From Bacteroidales bacterium (GTDB taxonomy: Bacteria; Bacteroidota; Bacteroidia; Bacteroidales; FEN-979), in assembly GCA_030681475.1 (NCBI GenBank), contig JAUXWT010000096.1, forward strand, positions 37,913 to 101,912: a DNA stretch of 64,000 nucleotides, read 5' to 3'. Each line of letters begins with the position of its first letter. Positions within the stretch are counted from its first letter, which is position 1. The notes below the pieces were generated by a model. It saw only the letters and a program-made list of their open reading frames with translations, had not been told where the DNA came from and did not search any database. Below are positions 1 through 9,500 of this stretch, one piece after another. The translations under genes and the position numbers were made by a program.

Positions 1-2790
1 AAAGCCGCAATTTTGGGTGATCCTCCCGCCATCAATAATCAGTTCAGCCCCCGGTTCAACAATGATCCTGGAGTCCTTGGGCATATAAACTGTGTTGGTG
101 ATTCTCAGGGTAAATGGGGCTTTGATCTTGATACTGTTCTGCAGGATCCTTTCGTTTGACCAGGTTTCGTTGGCCTTGATCTCCTGGTACACATTGTTGG
201 ATGGGAGCAGGTCCGTTTCCCAGATTCCCCTTCCGAACGTGGAGGCAACAAGTTTTCCTGTGCAAGGATTGATCTTCAATTCGGTCACCCTGACGTTCGG
301 AATATTCCCATACCTGGTCCACGGGCTGCCTGCAGAGTTTTTAACATAAACCCCGGCATCCGTGGCGATAAACAAACGGTCGTTTGTCCCTTCCTGATAG
401 ACAATTCCGTTTACCGGCAAGTTGGCCAAATTTCCATTGGGGTCCTCATTTACCCAGTTTAAACCGCCATTTGAAGAACTATAAACTTTAAGATCAGCAT
501 AATACCCCGTGAAACAAAGCCATATTTTTTTCGGATCTGCCGGATGAACGGCAATGCCGGTAATGATCGGATGGAAAATAGTCGTGTTTCCAGGAATGAC
601 AGGCAGATAAGGTGTCAAATCGGAGAACTTGGGTTGTGATCCAAATGTTCCATAATTGAGCCCGGTTTCTGAACAATATAGCTGAGGCGGAACTATGCCG
701 TAAGTGGGATGTATCTGTCCGCCAACAACGATATAGATATAATTTTTATCAGATGGGGCAATCGCAAACTCCGTGATCTGTCTTTTCCATGAAGGCTGTA
801 CTACTTTATATATATCGGATTCCTGTTCCCACAGCGTGGCGCCCGATCCGCCGGGAACCTTCATCTTCCTTTCGTAGAGTTCCGTCAACCCGAATATCGG
901 GTTTGTCTCCGAGATGTGTTTATGTATTTGAAAAGTGTTCGGCAAAAGCGACATGGCGGGAACAGTATCATTGAGGACAGGATCCGCCGGAATATAAACA
1001 TCGGTTTCAAATATAGCATGAGGCTGATTCTGACTGGTAAAGGACAACCTTTGAAGCATTTTGTTTGTGCTGAAAAAAGCAATCCTGTCCGATTCATAAC
1101 CGATCCTGGCTCCATATCCATCAGCCAGTCCCACATCCTTCCATACCAGGTTACCATTATTCATGAAACGAATTTTTGTTCCGTTGCACTGATACCCGGA
1201 GATCAGTATATCCTTGTACATTTTTGAAAGATCGAAACCCCACACCATCGAGATATTCAATCCATTGTATTTTTCCTCCCAGTTTTTAATACTGGCGTTT
1301 TCCAATAGATTTTTGGCATTCACCCCGCCATGCGTACCGGCATAGAGCATTGGGTTGTCAGGAACATAGGGTTGAAATGCTAAGGCATGACAATCAGCAT
1401 GATAAGAATAGTAGTTATAACTCGACTCTTCATCCCAGTCCTTGCCTGGATCTGAAACATTTCTGCACCCTTTAACTTTGGTGTAGCCGAAAAAGAGTTG
1501 GTTAGCGTCAACAGGTGATGCGGCGAATCCCATCCACGATGGTGAAAGTTGATTTATACCATCTGAATAATGGTTGCCACTCAGTGGATCAACCATATGG
1601 CAATCCTGCTTGTGCAGCATCGTCCAGGTTTCGTTTTTAAACATGTAGATGATGGCAATTTGTCCGGCGCTGCAGGAGGGTATTGTCGGACAAATATAGG
1701 TTCCCTCAATGTAGGCATACAACCTGGATGGATCTGCCGGAGTAACCGCAAGATTGATCGTATTGACCCGGCAATCGGGTAATTGCGTAATTTTAGGGTT
1801 GGAATTTGCCGTTATGCTCTTCCAGGTATTCCCACCATCCTCAGAACGATAGATATCCTTCCCGCTGGCATATACCGTGGTTGGGGTTCCCGGTTTAAAT
1901 TCCAGTCCGCGATACGCCATATCTGATAAATCCAGCCCCGATGTCATCCTTTGCCAGGTTGGATACTGGGCTAAAGCATCGTTTGTCCTGAATATTCCTT
2001 CAGATGTTGCCACAAACAACTGATTTGAATTCTGCGGATTGATGATGATCCTTCTGGTAGTTCTGGGGGTCGGGGAAAATGACATGAATCCATTGTTTAT
2101 CGGAGCCCAGTTAAGTCCCCCGTTGACTGACCGGTATATGCCGCTTGTAACGATTGGGTTTACGAATCCCCAGTTCGGATTTGAGATCAGTTCAAGACTG
2201 CCATCACCATATCCGGTGGAGATAAAAATATTGTCTGAGTTGTTAAAATCGACTGCAACATCAGAAACACTGGCAACCGGCAATTGCAGATCTGTATTGA
2301 GCACATTCCAGGAATCTCCGTTGTCAACACTTTTCCACAGACCACTAAAGGCAGATGCAGCGTAAATTGTCCTATTGGTGGTATTATTGTATTGCGGATC
2401 GAAGGTGATCCGGTGGATCTGCCCCATACCATTCGTCTGGGAATTCGTGTTGTCGGCAACAAAGGGACCAAGCGGTGTCCAGTTGACCGTACTGTAAGGC
2501 TGGCTGCCGGGCGCTTGATAAAGGTAATTCTGACAATAGGAATTCATTGCAGCTACTCCTGTCTGAACATTGCCCTGCGGGTACAATCGGGGAAGCCATG
2601 TTGAAAAGGCCCTGTCAAAATCCTTTTCAAGTCCGCTGCGCTTGATGTTCTCATTCTCTGTGAAATAGTTATTTTGTTTGTAATAACTGATCATGATATC
2701 ATTCAGGTTCTTTGCAGGTTGTCTCTTGTTTTTCATCACAGTACATGACGAAAACACCATAACAATGGATAGGATAAAGATCTTTTTCAT
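1..2790 (-). CDS. Large secreted BNR/sortilin-type repeat protein, 3'-truncated by window edge
   Basis: The frame is open from an ATG at 2790 to base 1 without a stop (930 codons seen), so the C-terminus lies outside the window. The N-terminus has a Lys-Lys start, a hydrophobic stretch and a Cys near residue 16 after Phe-Ser-Ser, so it is an exported protein and possibly a lipoprotein. The body holds repeated units of the kind 'Y/W-x-S-x-(D/N)-G-G-x-x-W' (for example GIYRSVNGGLNW and DIYRSEDGGNTW), the BNR/sortilin VPS10 beta-propeller signature. The last visible stretch has a 'VEPGAELIIDGG' motif typical of large Bacteroidota surface proteins that end in a T9SS sorting domain; that domain is inferred, not seen. 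The substrate is unknown. Confidence 0.8.
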   Translation of the reverse strand, partial: MKKIFILSIVMVFSSCTVMKNKRQPAKNLNDIMISYYKQNNYFTENENIKRSGLEKDFDRAFSTWLPRLYPQGNVQTGVAAMNSYCQNYLYQAPGSQPYSTVNWTPLGPFVADNTNSQTNGMGQIHRITFDPQYNNTTNRTIYAASAFSGLWKSVDNGDSWNVLNTDLQLPVASVSDVAVDFNNSDNIFISTGYGDGSLELISNPNWGFVNPIVTSGIYRSVNGGLNWAPINNGFMSFSPTPRTTRRIIINPQNSNQLFVATSEGIFRTNDALAQYPTWQRMTSGLDLSDMAYRGLEFKPGTPTTVYASGKDIYRSEDGGNTWKSITANSNPKITQLPDCRVNTINLAVTPADPSRLYAYIEGTYICPTIPSCSAGQIAIIYMFKNETWTMLHKQDCHMVDPLSGNHYSDGINQLSPSWMGFAASPVDANQLFFGYTKVKGCRNVSDPGKDWDEESSYNYYSYHADCHALAFQPYVPDNPMLYAGTHGGVNAKNLLENASIKNWEEKYNGLNISMVWGFDLSKMYKDILISGYQCNGTKIRFMNNGNLVWKDVGLADGYGARIGYESDRIAFFSTNKMLQRLSFTSQNQPHAIFETDVYIPADPVLNDTVPAMSLLPNTFQIHKHISETNPIFGLTELYERKMKVPGGSGATLWEQESDIYKVVQPSWKRQITEFAIAPSDKNYIYIVVGGQIHPTYGIVPPQLYCSETGLNYGTFGSQPKFSDLTPYLPVIPGNTTIFHPIITGIAVHPADPKKIWLCFTGYYADLKVYSSSNGGLNWVNEDPNGNLANLPVNGIVYQEGTNDRLFIATDAGVYVKNSAGSPWTRYGNIPNVRVTELKINPCTGKLVASTFGRGIWETDLLPSNNVYQEIKANETWSNERILQNSIKIKAPFTLRITNTVYMPKDSRIIVEPGAELIIDGGRITQNCGF

Positions 2791-2897
2791 AACACACTTA
2801 TTTTGAATTAAATATTCTGATATAATTCGGAAAATATTTTAAAGTTGGTCCGTTTATATTTTTTCAAGGTGTATGAAGATGGGGAGTAGTGTTATGG

Positions 2898-2928
2898 CAA
2901 ATATATAAAATATTTATCAATATGTCAA
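2898..2928 (-). promoter_or_regulatory. Bacteroidota-type promoter for the BNR-repeat gene
   Basis: On the minus strand a TTG at 2928-2926 is followed after 20 nt by TATATTTG (2905-2898), matching the TTG / TAnnTTTG consensus. It implies a leader of about 100 nt before the ATG at 2790. Confidence 0.55.
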
Positions 2929-3025
2929 GGATTTTGTTCTTAAAAAAACAGACATTCAGCAAGTTTTTTTCAGGAATCGTTGTCACTTTGAAATAAAATT
3001 GGCGACAAGGAGACGGAATCAAATG

Positions 3026-3065
3026 AACCACGAAGGACACAAAGTACTGCACGGAGGACACAAAG
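3026..3065 (+). repeat. Left arm of 40-bp inverted repeat around the GxxExxY gene
   Basis: This 40-bp segment is built of CACAAAG-type units. It matches the reverse complement of 3456-3495 with 3 mismatches in 40, and the two arms enclose the GxxExxY gene. Confidence 0.85.
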
Positions 3066-3074
3066 ATTCATTAA

Positions 3075-3446
3075 TCAGATTATTACTCTTCGGATCCCTT
3101 TTTTTAGTGAACTAACGTTGAAATTTACAAGTAGCCCGAGATGGAGCTTTGATAACTTCAGGTATGTAAGGATTTGCGCCAGGTGAACATCATTGAGCGC
3201 CTCCACTGATTTTATTTCCACAATGATCCGGCTTTCAACCATCAGATCAATTCTGTATCCAATTTCCATGATTTCTCCGTCATAGACCAGGGGCATGGAC
3301 TTTTGTCTCTCGACACGCAAACCTGCTTTCCTAAGCTCAAATACTAAGCATTCTTCATAAGCGCTTTCCAGTAATCCTGGACCAAGGCTTGAATGCATCC
3401 TGAAAGAACAATCCAGTAGCAACTTAAAAATCTGCTCATCATTCAT
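3075..3446 (-). CDS. GxxExxY family protein (PD-(D/E)xK-like)
   Basis: 123 aa from the ATG at 3446. Near the N-terminus the protein has the defining G-x-x-E-x-x-Y motif (GLLESAYEE), followed by a predicted nuclease-like core with an Asp in 'YRIDLMV' and an 'IVEIKSVE' stretch, the D...ExK arrangement of PDDEXK_3 proteins. The biological role of the family is not established. The frame is open 24 codons further upstream, but those codons are just the CACAAAG repeat in translation (TTKGTKYCTKDTK), and a strong AAGGAGGT Shine-Dalgarno lies 5-7 nt before the ATG at 3446, so the shorter start is chosen. The gene sits exactly between two 40-bp inverted repeats, which suggests a small mobile or repeat-associated cassette. 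Confidence 0.85.
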   Translation of the reverse strand: MNDEQIFKLLLDCSFRMHSSLGPGLLESAYEECLVFELRKAGLRVERQKSMPLVYDGEIMEIGYRIDLMVESRIIVEIKSVEALNDVHLAQILTYLKLSKLHLGLLVNFNVSSLKKGIRRVII

Positions 3447-3455
3447 TATCACCTC

Positions 3456-3495
3456 CTTTGTGTCCTTCGTGCAGTACTTTGTGCCCTTTGTGGTT
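3456..3495 (-). repeat. Right arm of 40-bp inverted repeat; supplies the ribosome-binding site
   Basis: Reverse-complement partner of 3026-3065. Its gene-proximal edge contributes the AAAGG of the AAGGAGGT Shine-Dalgarno of the GxxExxY gene, so the repeat and the translation signal overlap. Confidence 0.85.
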
Positions 3496-3505
3496 AAATA
3501 AATAA

Positions 3506-5044
3506 TCATCTCCCCCAACTGTCCCTGTCCAGCGACCGGTAATTGATCGCTTCTGCCAGGTGTTCCAACTGGATGTCTGCGGATTGATCAAGGTCGGCAA
3601 TGGTTCTCGAGACTTTCAGGATCCTGTCATATGCACGGGCTGAGAGCCCCAGTTTTTCCATAGCTGTTTTTAACAATTGATTTCCGGTATCAGAGATCCT
3701 GCATACATCCCGCAACATTCTTGAAGGAATTTGTGCGTTGCTGTGGATCTTCTCCATCCCCTCAAAACGTTTGCCCTGGATTTGCCTTGCCCTTATCACT
3801 CTCTCCCTGATGACGTTGCTGTATTCTGTCGGCCGGGTATCACTCAACCGTTTAAAATCGACAGGTACCACTTCAATATGGATATCGATACGGTCAAACA
3901 GCGGTCCGGAGATCCGGTTGATATATTTCTGCACCTCACCCGATTTGCACTGGCAGGCAATGGTCGGATGGTTGTAATATCCGCAGGGGCAAGGGTTCAT
4001 TGCGGCGATCAACATGAAACTGGCTGGAAATTCCAGGGTCATCTTAGCCCTGGAAATGGTCACCAGGCGATCTTCCATGGGTTGCCGGAGCACTTCCAGA
4101 ACTGTACGTTTAAACTCCGGCAATTCATCGAGGAACAGCACGCCGTTATGGGCAAGCGATATCTCCCCCGGCTGTGGAATGCTCCCCCCACCAACCAGGG
4201 CCATATCGGAAATCGTATGATGCGGAGCCCTGAAGGGTCTCATCGAAACCAACGACCTGTGGCTCCCTAATTTACCCGCTACTGAGTGTATCTTTGTGGT
4301 TTCCAAAGCCTCCTGCTGGTTCAATGGGGGCAGAATGGATGGTATTCGTTTTGCCAGCATCGTTTTACCAGCCCCGGGCGGCCCGATTAAAATAACATTA
4401 TGCCCTCCGGCAGCCCCGATCTCCAGCGCTCTTTTTATGTTCTCTTGTCCGCGCACATCCGCAAAATCGTGTTCAAAGTGAATGGCCTTCCTTGTTTGAT
4501 CCCCATAAGACTCCATCCTGGTCGGGGATAATTGCCCCTGATCGTTGAAAAATCCGATCACCTCCGTAATCGCAGTAATACCATATACTTCAAGCTCGCT
4601 TACGATCGATGCCTCCCGCGCATTCTGCAATGGCAGCAGAATTCCCTTAAAACCCCTATCCCGTGCCTCAAGGGCGATGGGAAGGGCTCCTTTGATCGGC
4701 AACAATCCTCCGTCAAGGGATAGTTCCCCCATGATCATGTATTTTTCCAGCTTCTCTGTTTTGATGACCCCATTTGCTGCAAGGATCCCCATAGCTATCG
4801 TCAGATCGTACGAAGAGCCTTCCTTACGGATATCGGCAGGCGCCATGTTAATGATGATCTTTTTTCCCGGAATACGCTGGCCGTTGTTACGCAGCGCGGA
4901 TTCAATCCGTTGATGACTCTCCTTCACAGCATTATCAGGCAGTCCGACCATAAAAAACTGAATTCCCTGGTCCATATATACCTCAACCGTAACTGTAATG
5001 GCTTTGATGCCGAATACAGCGCTTCCATATGTCTTTACAAGCAT
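3506..5044 (-). CDS. comM: YifB/ComM-family Mg-chelatase-like AAA+ ATPase
   Basis: 512 aa from ATG 5044. The N-terminal part has the ChlI-like fold start ([12 protein letters not shown]). The central AAA+ module has Walker A GPPGAGKT at about 221-228 and Walker [10 protein letters not shown] at about 304-311. A cysteine cluster (CPCG...CQC, about 352-366) and the C-terminal Mg_chelatase_C domain ([19 protein letters not shown]) follow. In naturally competent bacteria ComM is a branch-migration helicase in transformation; whether this organism is competent is not shown here. The frame extends 55 codons upstream, but that extension only translates the GGGGGACA tandem repeat into Pro/Cys-rich nonsense (SPCPPVPL), so the conserved MLVKTYG start is used. 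The C-terminus is close to the GxxExxY cassette. Confidence 0.93.
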   Translation of the reverse strand: MLVKTYGSAVFGIKAITVTVEVYMDQGIQFFMVGLPDNAVKESHQRIESALRNNGQRIPGKKIIINMAPADIRKEGSSYDLTIAMGILAANGVIKTEKLEKYMIMGELSLDGGLLPIKGALPIALEARDRGFKGILLPLQNAREASIVSELEVYGITAITEVIGFFNDQGQLSPTRMESYGDQTRKAIHFEHDFADVRGQENIKRALEIGAAGGHNVILIGPPGAGKTMLAKRIPSILPPLNQQEALETTKIHSVAGKLGSHRSLVSMRPFRAPHHTISDMALVGGGSIPQPGEISLAHNGVLFLDELPEFKRTVLEVLRQPMEDRLVTISRAKMTLEFPASFMLIAAMNPCPCGYYNHPTIACQCKSGEVQKYINRISGPLFDRIDIHIEVVPVDFKRLSDTRPTEYSNVIRERVIRARQIQGKRFEGMEKIHSNAQIPSRMLRDVCRISDTGNQLLKTAMEKLGLSARAYDRILKVSRTIADLDQSADIQLEHLAEAINYRSLDRDSWGR

Positions 5045-5113
5045 GATCAAGCAGTTTATAATGGTTAATCGGAAAAACGGGAAAAGGTAATACGGAAATT
5101 TGGGAAAGTTATT

Positions 5114-5204
5114 AACAGGGGGACAGGGGGACAGGGGGACAGGGGGACAGGGGGACAGGGGGACAAGGGGACAAGGGGACAAGGGGACGGGGGGACAGGC
5201 GGAC
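5114..5204. repeat. Tandem 8-bp repeat (ACAGGGGG/ACAAGGGG)
   Basis: About ten tandem copies of ACAGGGGG shading into ACAAGGGG, between gldB and comM and upstream of the comM start. It is open in the comM frame and would mislead gene callers into a longer start. Confidence 0.9.
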
Positions 5205-5242
5205 TGCAAACTGCTGACTGCCGACTGCTGACTGCTGACTGG
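5205..5242. repeat. Short-unit CTGACTGC repeat
   Basis: Degenerate CTGCTGACTGCCGACTG-type units abut the GGGGGACA tract and end 10 bp before the gldB stop. The same family recurs at 61731-61767. Confidence 0.75.
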
Positions 5243-5252
5243 AAACTCGTAA

Positions 5253-6251
5253 TTATTTCTGAGGTTTATAGCCTGACATGGTTAATATTTTCTGGGCGTC
5301 TAATTCGGTCATAACTTCCTGAAACGTAATCTTGGGTTGGTTTTCATAATATTTTCTGACGATTTGCCAACCGAGCCATGCGCCGAGCCGGGTTGGAGCG
5401 TCCTTCGAGAACTCCGCCATGAAAGGGCCGTCGGCCATGAATGACCGGATAAGTTTTCCATCCGTGGTATATAGGATCCTGTTTTCGATGATGGCGGTCC
5501 ATACATGCGCCTCATGGTTGACGACCCAGTCATATTGCTCTTTTGAATATCCGATCTTTAACCGGTCTTCGGTTTGCGGAATCATGGCATCCACGAACAG
5601 CAACCGTTTTCCGGCATCGATCATTTGTTCGAGCATGGTATTTCCCGGAAACCTTACAGGATAGGTGATCATCCCCAAGACTCTCATGCAGTCAGGTACC
5701 ACATGCGCAGAAGACATGCGCGAAATCCGGTACGCGGGCAGGCCATCGGCAACGTACGGTTTGAAATCCTTTCCAAGGTAGTTATCCAGCCCGATCAGCA
5801 AAACACTGTCGGCAAACTGAACCGGATAATCATAATCACCCCCTGAAATATAGGTGTAGATCCTCGGAACTTTAAATCCCGGATAATAATAGCCGTAATG
5901 TTTAAGCGCCTGGGAAAGATCCTTCTCCAGTGATGTGATTTGTTTGTACTGATTTACAACGGCGGCATGAAATTCCTGATTCCGCGGACTTTCAAGATAT
6001 GCTTTCATCTCTGCCAGCTTTGCAGGATCACTAAGATCTGTGTCAAGAAAAAAAAGGTAGGCCGGTTTCAATGCTTCAAGGTTGGTCTGAAGCTGATCAG
6101 GATTCACTGTAAAAAGATCAAGATCGTACCTGTGAATCTTCACCTGTTCAATCTTTACATTGGAAATATCCGGATTGAGTCTTTTCTTTCCATGGCCGCA
6201 ACCAGAGAAAATTACAATGCAAAAAATAAAATAAAGTCCAAAAAATCTCAT
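5253..6251 (-). CDS. gldB: GldB-family gliding-motility lipoprotein
   Basis: 332 aa from ATG 6251. It opens with a lipoprotein signal (hydrophobic stretch then IFSGC) and matches GldB throughout: an early 'IHRYDLDLF', 'YGYYYPGF', 'LIGLDNYLG' and a late '[14 protein letters not shown]'. GldB is an envelope lipoprotein required for gliding and linked to the T9SS in flavobacteria; in non-gliding Bacteroidales its role is unclear. The start at 6251 is preferred over ATGs at 6263 and 6290 because a TAnnTTTG box lies at 6269-6276, which would put transcription initiation near 6262. nadE lies nearby, as it does beside gldB in flavobacteria, here separated by an outer-membrane barrel gene. Confidence 0.88.
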   Translation of the reverse strand: MRFFGLYFIFCIVIFSGCGHGKKRLNPDISNVKIEQVKIHRYDLDLFTVNPDQLQTNLEALKPAYLFFLDTDLSDPAKLAEMKAYLESPRNQEFHAAVVNQYKQITSLEKDLSQALKHYGYYYPGFKVPRIYTYISGGDYDYPVQFADSVLLIGLDNYLGKDFKPYVADGLPAYRISRMSSAHVVPDCMRVLGMITYPVRFPGNTMLEQMIDAGKRLLFVDAMIPQTEDRLKIGYSKEQYDWVVNHEAHVWTAIIENRILYTTDGKLIRSFMADGPFMAEFSKDAPTRLGAWLGWQIVRKYYENQPKITFQEVMTELDAQKILTMSGYKPQK

Positions 6252-6268
6252 CGTTCGGTTCATCATAA

Positions 6269-6276
6269 CAAAGTTA
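6269..6276 (-). promoter_or_regulatory. -7 box (TAACTTTG) for gldB
   Basis: TAnnTTTG on the minus strand 17 nt upstream of the ATG at 6251. No clear -33 TTG is seen. Confidence 0.4.
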
Positions 6277-6471
6277 CTTCTACCCTTCAACTTTTTTATT
6301 GCTGCTAAAGCGCAAAGACGTTAAATAAGTAATCAATAGGTCATTCAGGTGAAAATAAACTTTTGTCGGGCACTTTCCCAGTGGAAATCCTGTTATTGCT
6401 AACGGTTATCCCTGTTGATTATTTTTGGATAAATATATAAAGAATCAATGAATGCCGGGAGGATTAATAAC

Positions 6472-6479
6472 TACTTTTG
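6472..6479 (+). promoter_or_regulatory. -7 box (TACTTTTG) for the outer-membrane barrel gene
   Basis: Exact TAnnTTTG match about 35 nt before the ATG. The -33 element is not obvious. Confidence 0.4.
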
Positions 6480-6514
6480 TCCGGTATAATTCAATTTTAT
6501 AATAAATGACCGAA

Positions 6515-7207
6515 ATGAAAAAAATATTTACCCTTGGATTAATGCTCACGCTGTTCGGAATCGTCGGCGCGGGCTTCAGCCAAACAAAATTTCCGATGAA
6601 ACTTGGATTGAAAGTTGCCCCGAACATCGGCTGGATGAGCCCGGGAACAAAAGGTTATTCCAGTGATGGCGCCAGGCTTGGGGGCACTATCGGATTTGTA
6701 AGCGATTTCTATTTCGCCGAAAATTATGCCTTTTCCACAGGATTTAATTTTCAGTTTATCAATGGGAAACTTAACTACACTGATCTGTTGCAAGTCGATA
6801 CAACCATGGTGAATGAAGATGTTTTCCGTAAATACAGTTTCCTATACCTCGAAATCCCGTTGATGATCAAGATGAAGACCAAAAAGTTCGGTAATATAGC
6901 GTATTTCGGACAGATCGGGATCGGAACGGCATTCCGGCTAAAAGCTACCATCAAGGATAATTTAGTGCCTGCAACAAGTGAGATGGGAACTCCGGAAAAT
7001 TTCAATGATGGTACAACACTCATCCGGGAATCAATTATTATTGGCATTGGTTGTGAATACCATATTGATGAGTCCTCAAGGATTCTTATTGGAATTTCAT
7101 ATTCCAACGCGCTCAACAACATCCTTACCGGGGTTAACAGAAAATCGAACCTTAATGAAAAAAGTCAGCTTAATTTCGCTGAAATAAATATCGGATTTCT
7201 TTTTTAA
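6515..7207 (+). CDS. PorT-family outer-membrane beta-barrel protein
   Basis: 230 aa from the ATG at 6515; an in-frame ATG at 6506 is an alternative. It has a cleavable signal peptide (MKKIFTLG... ending near GFSQ) and then alternating amphipathic strands with glycines, aromatic residues and a terminal Phe (EINIGFLF), the layout of the OMP_b-brl_2 family to which PorT belongs. 'YLEIPLMIKMK' is a typical strand of that family. Some relatives serve the T9SS, but nothing here shows this one does. It ends 8 nt before nadE, so the two are probably co-transcribed. Confidence 0.8.
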   Translation: MKKIFTLGLMLTLFGIVGAGFSQTKFPMKLGLKVAPNIGWMSPGTKGYSSDGARLGGTIGFVSDFYFAENYAFSTGFNFQFINGKLNYTDLLQVDTTMVNEDVFRKYSFLYLEIPLMIKMKTKKFGNIAYFGQIGIGTAFRLKATIKDNLVPATSEMGTPENFNDGTTLIRESIIIGIGCEYHIDESSRILIGISYSNALNNILTGVNRKSNLNEKSQLNFAEINIGFLF

Positions 7208-7215
7208 TCTGTCTG

Positions 7216-8916
7216 ATGAGAATTGCCCTGGCTCAGTTGAATTATCATGTTGGCGATTTCGTGAACAATGTTTCGCGGATCACAGAAGCTATTGAGAAAG
7301 CCAAAGCACAACAGGCTGATCTGGTCATTTTTGCCGAACTTTCAATATGCGGCTACCCACCGCGGGATTTCCTTGAATTCGATGATTTTATACGGCGGTG
7401 CAACGAGGCTGTTGCCTCGATCGCCGGCAAATGCCAGGGTATCGCGGCCATCGTTGGCGCCCCTTCAAAAAATACCGCCCCAAAAGGAAAACCATTGTAC
7501 AATACGGCTTATTTTCTGGCTGACGGGAAAATTCTTGCCAAAGTTCATAAAACGCTGCTTCCGAATTACGATGTGTTCGATGAATACAGGTATTTTGAAC
7601 CGAACAGGCTTCCGTATATGGTTACAGAATACCAGGGATATCGCTTTGCAGTGACGATATGCGAAGACCTGTGGAATATTTCCGATGATCCGCTTTATGT
7701 GCGCAACCCGATGGACGAACTGGCCAAACTGAACCCGGACTTCCTCATCAATATCGCGGCCTCGCCATTCAGTTATAATCAGGCTGAGATCAGGCGTGAA
7801 GTCCTGTCACGGAATGCACGAACCTATTCCCTGCCGGCGGTTTATGTAAACCAGGTTGGCGGACAAACAGAACTTATTTTCGACGGAGGTTCGATGGTCG
7901 TTGATTCACAGGGAGAAGTAGTTGCGGCATTGAATGAATTTGAGGAAGATCTGCTTGTCTGGGAAATGCCGAATGCAAAATGCAAAATGCAAAATGCAAA
8001 ACCGGAGGTCACAGAGCCGGTAAATCATCAAATCTTCAAATCTTCAAATCATCAAATCTTCAAATCATCAAATCATCAAATTCCGTTGATAAACTCCGCC
8101 CTGACCCTGGGAATTAAGGATTATTTCGGGAAAATGGGCTTTTCCAGGGCTGTCGTCGGGTTATCAGGTGGGATAGATTCAGCGGTCACGCTGGTGTTGG
8201 CCGCGAATGCTCTTGGAAATGAGAATGTAAGGGCTGTTTTGCTGCCATCACAGTACTCCTCTGATCACAGCATTGCAGATGCAGTGTCGCTGGCCGGCAA
8301 TCTTAATGTTCAATACGACATCATACCGATTGAGGATGCCTATCATTCAATCGGGAAAGCGCTTCAGCCACATTTTGCAGGATTGCCGTTCAACCTTGCC
8401 GAAGAGAACATCCAGGCCAGGATCCGTGCAGTCATTCTCATGGCAATTTCCAATAAATTCGGCCATATCCTGCTTAACACTTCCAATAAAAGTGAAGCGG
8501 CAGTTGGCTTCGGTACCCTCTATGGCGACATGTGTGGGGGATTATCCGTGCTTGGAGATGTATATAAAACACAGGTGTATGAGTTAGCGCGTTTCATTAA
8601 CAAAGACAGGGAGATCATTCCCCTGAATTCGATTTTGAAACCGCCTTCTGCCGAATTGCGTCCCGACCAGAAAGATTCGGATTCGCTGCCTGACTATGAG
8701 ATCCTCGACCAGGTGCTGTACCTGTATATTGAACAACGAAAAGGTCCGGATGATCTTATCGCGGCAGGTTTTGATGAAAGTGTGGTGCAAAGAGTACTTA
8801 AACTTGTCAATACCACCGAACACAAACGCCATCAAACCCCTCCTATTTTGCGGGTTTCGCCTAAGGCGTTCGGCATGGGGCGCCGGATGCCCATTGTGGC
8901 GAAATATTTATCGTAA
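7216..8916 (+). CDS. nadE: Glutamine-dependent NAD+ synthetase
   Basis: 566 aa with two modules. The N-terminal nitrilase-like glutaminase has its triad Glu41 (FAELSICGY), Lys112 (KTLLPNY) and Cys149 (TICEDLW). The C-terminal synthetase has the ATP pyrophosphatase P-loop SGGIDS at 317-322 and 'NTSNKSE'. It amidates nicotinic acid adenine dinucleotide to NAD+ using glutamine. Between the modules, residues about 252-289 are a low-complexity insert (NAKCKMQNAK then repeated NHQIFKSS) encoded by simple DNA repeats of the sort otherwise found between genes; the frame and all catalytic residues are kept. It converges with nfu, one base apart. Confidence 0.95.
   Translation: MRIALAQLNYHVGDFVNNVSRITEAIEKAKAQQADLVIFAELSICGYPPRDFLEFDDFIRRCNEAVASIAGKCQGIAAIVGAPSKNTAPKGKPLYNTAYFLADGKILAKVHKTLLPNYDVFDEYRYFEPNRLPYMVTEYQGYRFAVTICEDLWNISDDPLYVRNPMDELAKLNPDFLINIAASPFSYNQAEIRREVLSRNARTYSLPAVYVNQVGGQTELIFDGGSMVVDSQGEVVAALNEFEEDLLVWEMPNAKCKMQNAKPEVTEPVNHQIFKSSNHQIFKSSNHQIPLINSALTLGIKDYFGKMGFSRAVVGLSGGIDSAVTLVLAANALGNENVRAVLLPSQYSSDHSIADAVSLAGNLNVQYDIIPIEDAYHSIGKALQPHFAGLPFNLAEENIQARIRAVILMAISNKFGHILLNTSNKSEAAVGFGTLYGDMCGGLSVLGDVYKTQVYELARFINKDREIIPLNSILKPPSAELRPDQKDSDSLPDYEILDQVLYLYIEQRKGPDDLIAAGFDESVVQRVLKLVNTTEHKRHQTPPILRVSPKAFGMGRRMPIVAKYLS
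7972..8082 (+). repeat. In-frame simple repeats inside nadE
   Basis: Four copies of a 7-bp AATGCAA unit, a short spacer, then about seven 9-bp AAATCTTCA/AAATCATCA units. The 9-bp unit keeps the frame. It lies in the linker between the glutaminase and synthetase domains. The same families occur between genes at 12108-12160, 16389-16435 and 35610-35648. Confidence 0.9.
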
Positions 8917-8917
8917 A

Positions 8918-9166
8918 TTATTCCGCGGAAACCGACTCTACCGATTTTATTTCCGGAAGGGCTCTGATCACGGCAGCTTCGATCCCGTTTTTCAGGGTCA
9001 TCTGGCTGTGAGGACAATTCCCGCACATACCCAGCAAGCGGATGTTCACGGTATTATCTTCGGTAAGATTTACATATTCCACATCCCCGCCATCTGCCTG
9101 GAGATACGGACGGATTTGTTCCAGTACATTTTTTACTTTCGACTCGAGCTCTTCGTTTGCAATCAT
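8918..9166 (-). CDS. nfu: NifU C-terminal-domain (Nfu) iron-sulfur carrier
   Basis: 82 aa, a stand-alone Nfu domain. It carries 'YLQADGGDVEYV' and the C-x-x-C cluster-binding motif in 'GMCGNCPHSQMT'. Nfu proteins accept Fe-S clusters from the scaffold and pass them to apo-targets. It is a single-gene unit converging on nadE. A TAAATTTG box at 9222-9229 may be its promoter. Confidence 0.92.
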   Translation of the reverse strand: MIANEELESKVKNVLEQIRPYLQADGGDVEYVNLTEDNTVNIRLLGMCGNCPHSQMTLKNGIEAAVIRALPEIKSVESVSAE

Positions 9167-9500
9167 GAGATTAAATTATTGAATTATTTAGCGGGTTGGA
9201 TCAAAATCATAAACAACCCTGCAAATTTACATAAAAACAGAACACGATTTTTTTTCATGTCTCACATCAATAAAATTCGGACTAAAAGTGAATTTGGATA
9301 TCTGAACAACTATGAAAAAATGATGCTATTGCCAATAATATAAATACGATACTGATGATTCCGATCAATCAATAAATATATTATTAAGGGAGCCTGGTCA
9401 AACAATGGGACGATTCAACAAGCGACTAGCTTTGATAACCAAACTTCACTTCGTAATTGCCCTTTTTGAAAATCAGGCCATGAACCAACCTGATAATATT
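9167..9500. other. Intergenic region between nfu and the peroxiredoxin
   Basis: AT-rich and without a convincing gene on either strand. A minus-strand TAAATTTG at 9229-9222 is a plausible nfu promoter. Weak 9-bp AT-only inverted arms (AATAATATA near 9334 and TATATTATT near 9376) are probably compositional. Nothing else is seen. Confidence 0.5.

Noticed and set aside
2864..3061. A 65-codon minus-strand frame between the BNR gene and the GxxExxY gene
   Set aside because: It starts within the CACAAAG repeat and reads through the promoter region of the BNR gene; composition is not protein-like.
3731..4270. A 179-codon open frame on the plus strand inside comM
   Set aside because: It is antisense to a strongly conserved AAA+ ATPase, has no start signal or family match, and its openness follows from the codon use of comM.
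5114..5204. Tandem GGGGGACA units as a possible CRISPR array
   Set aside because: Units are contiguous 8-mers with no spacers and no cas genes nearby.
5045..5209. N-terminal extension of comM into a Pro/Cys-rich stretch
   Set aside because: The residues are only the translated simple repeat; the family start at 5044 is conserved.
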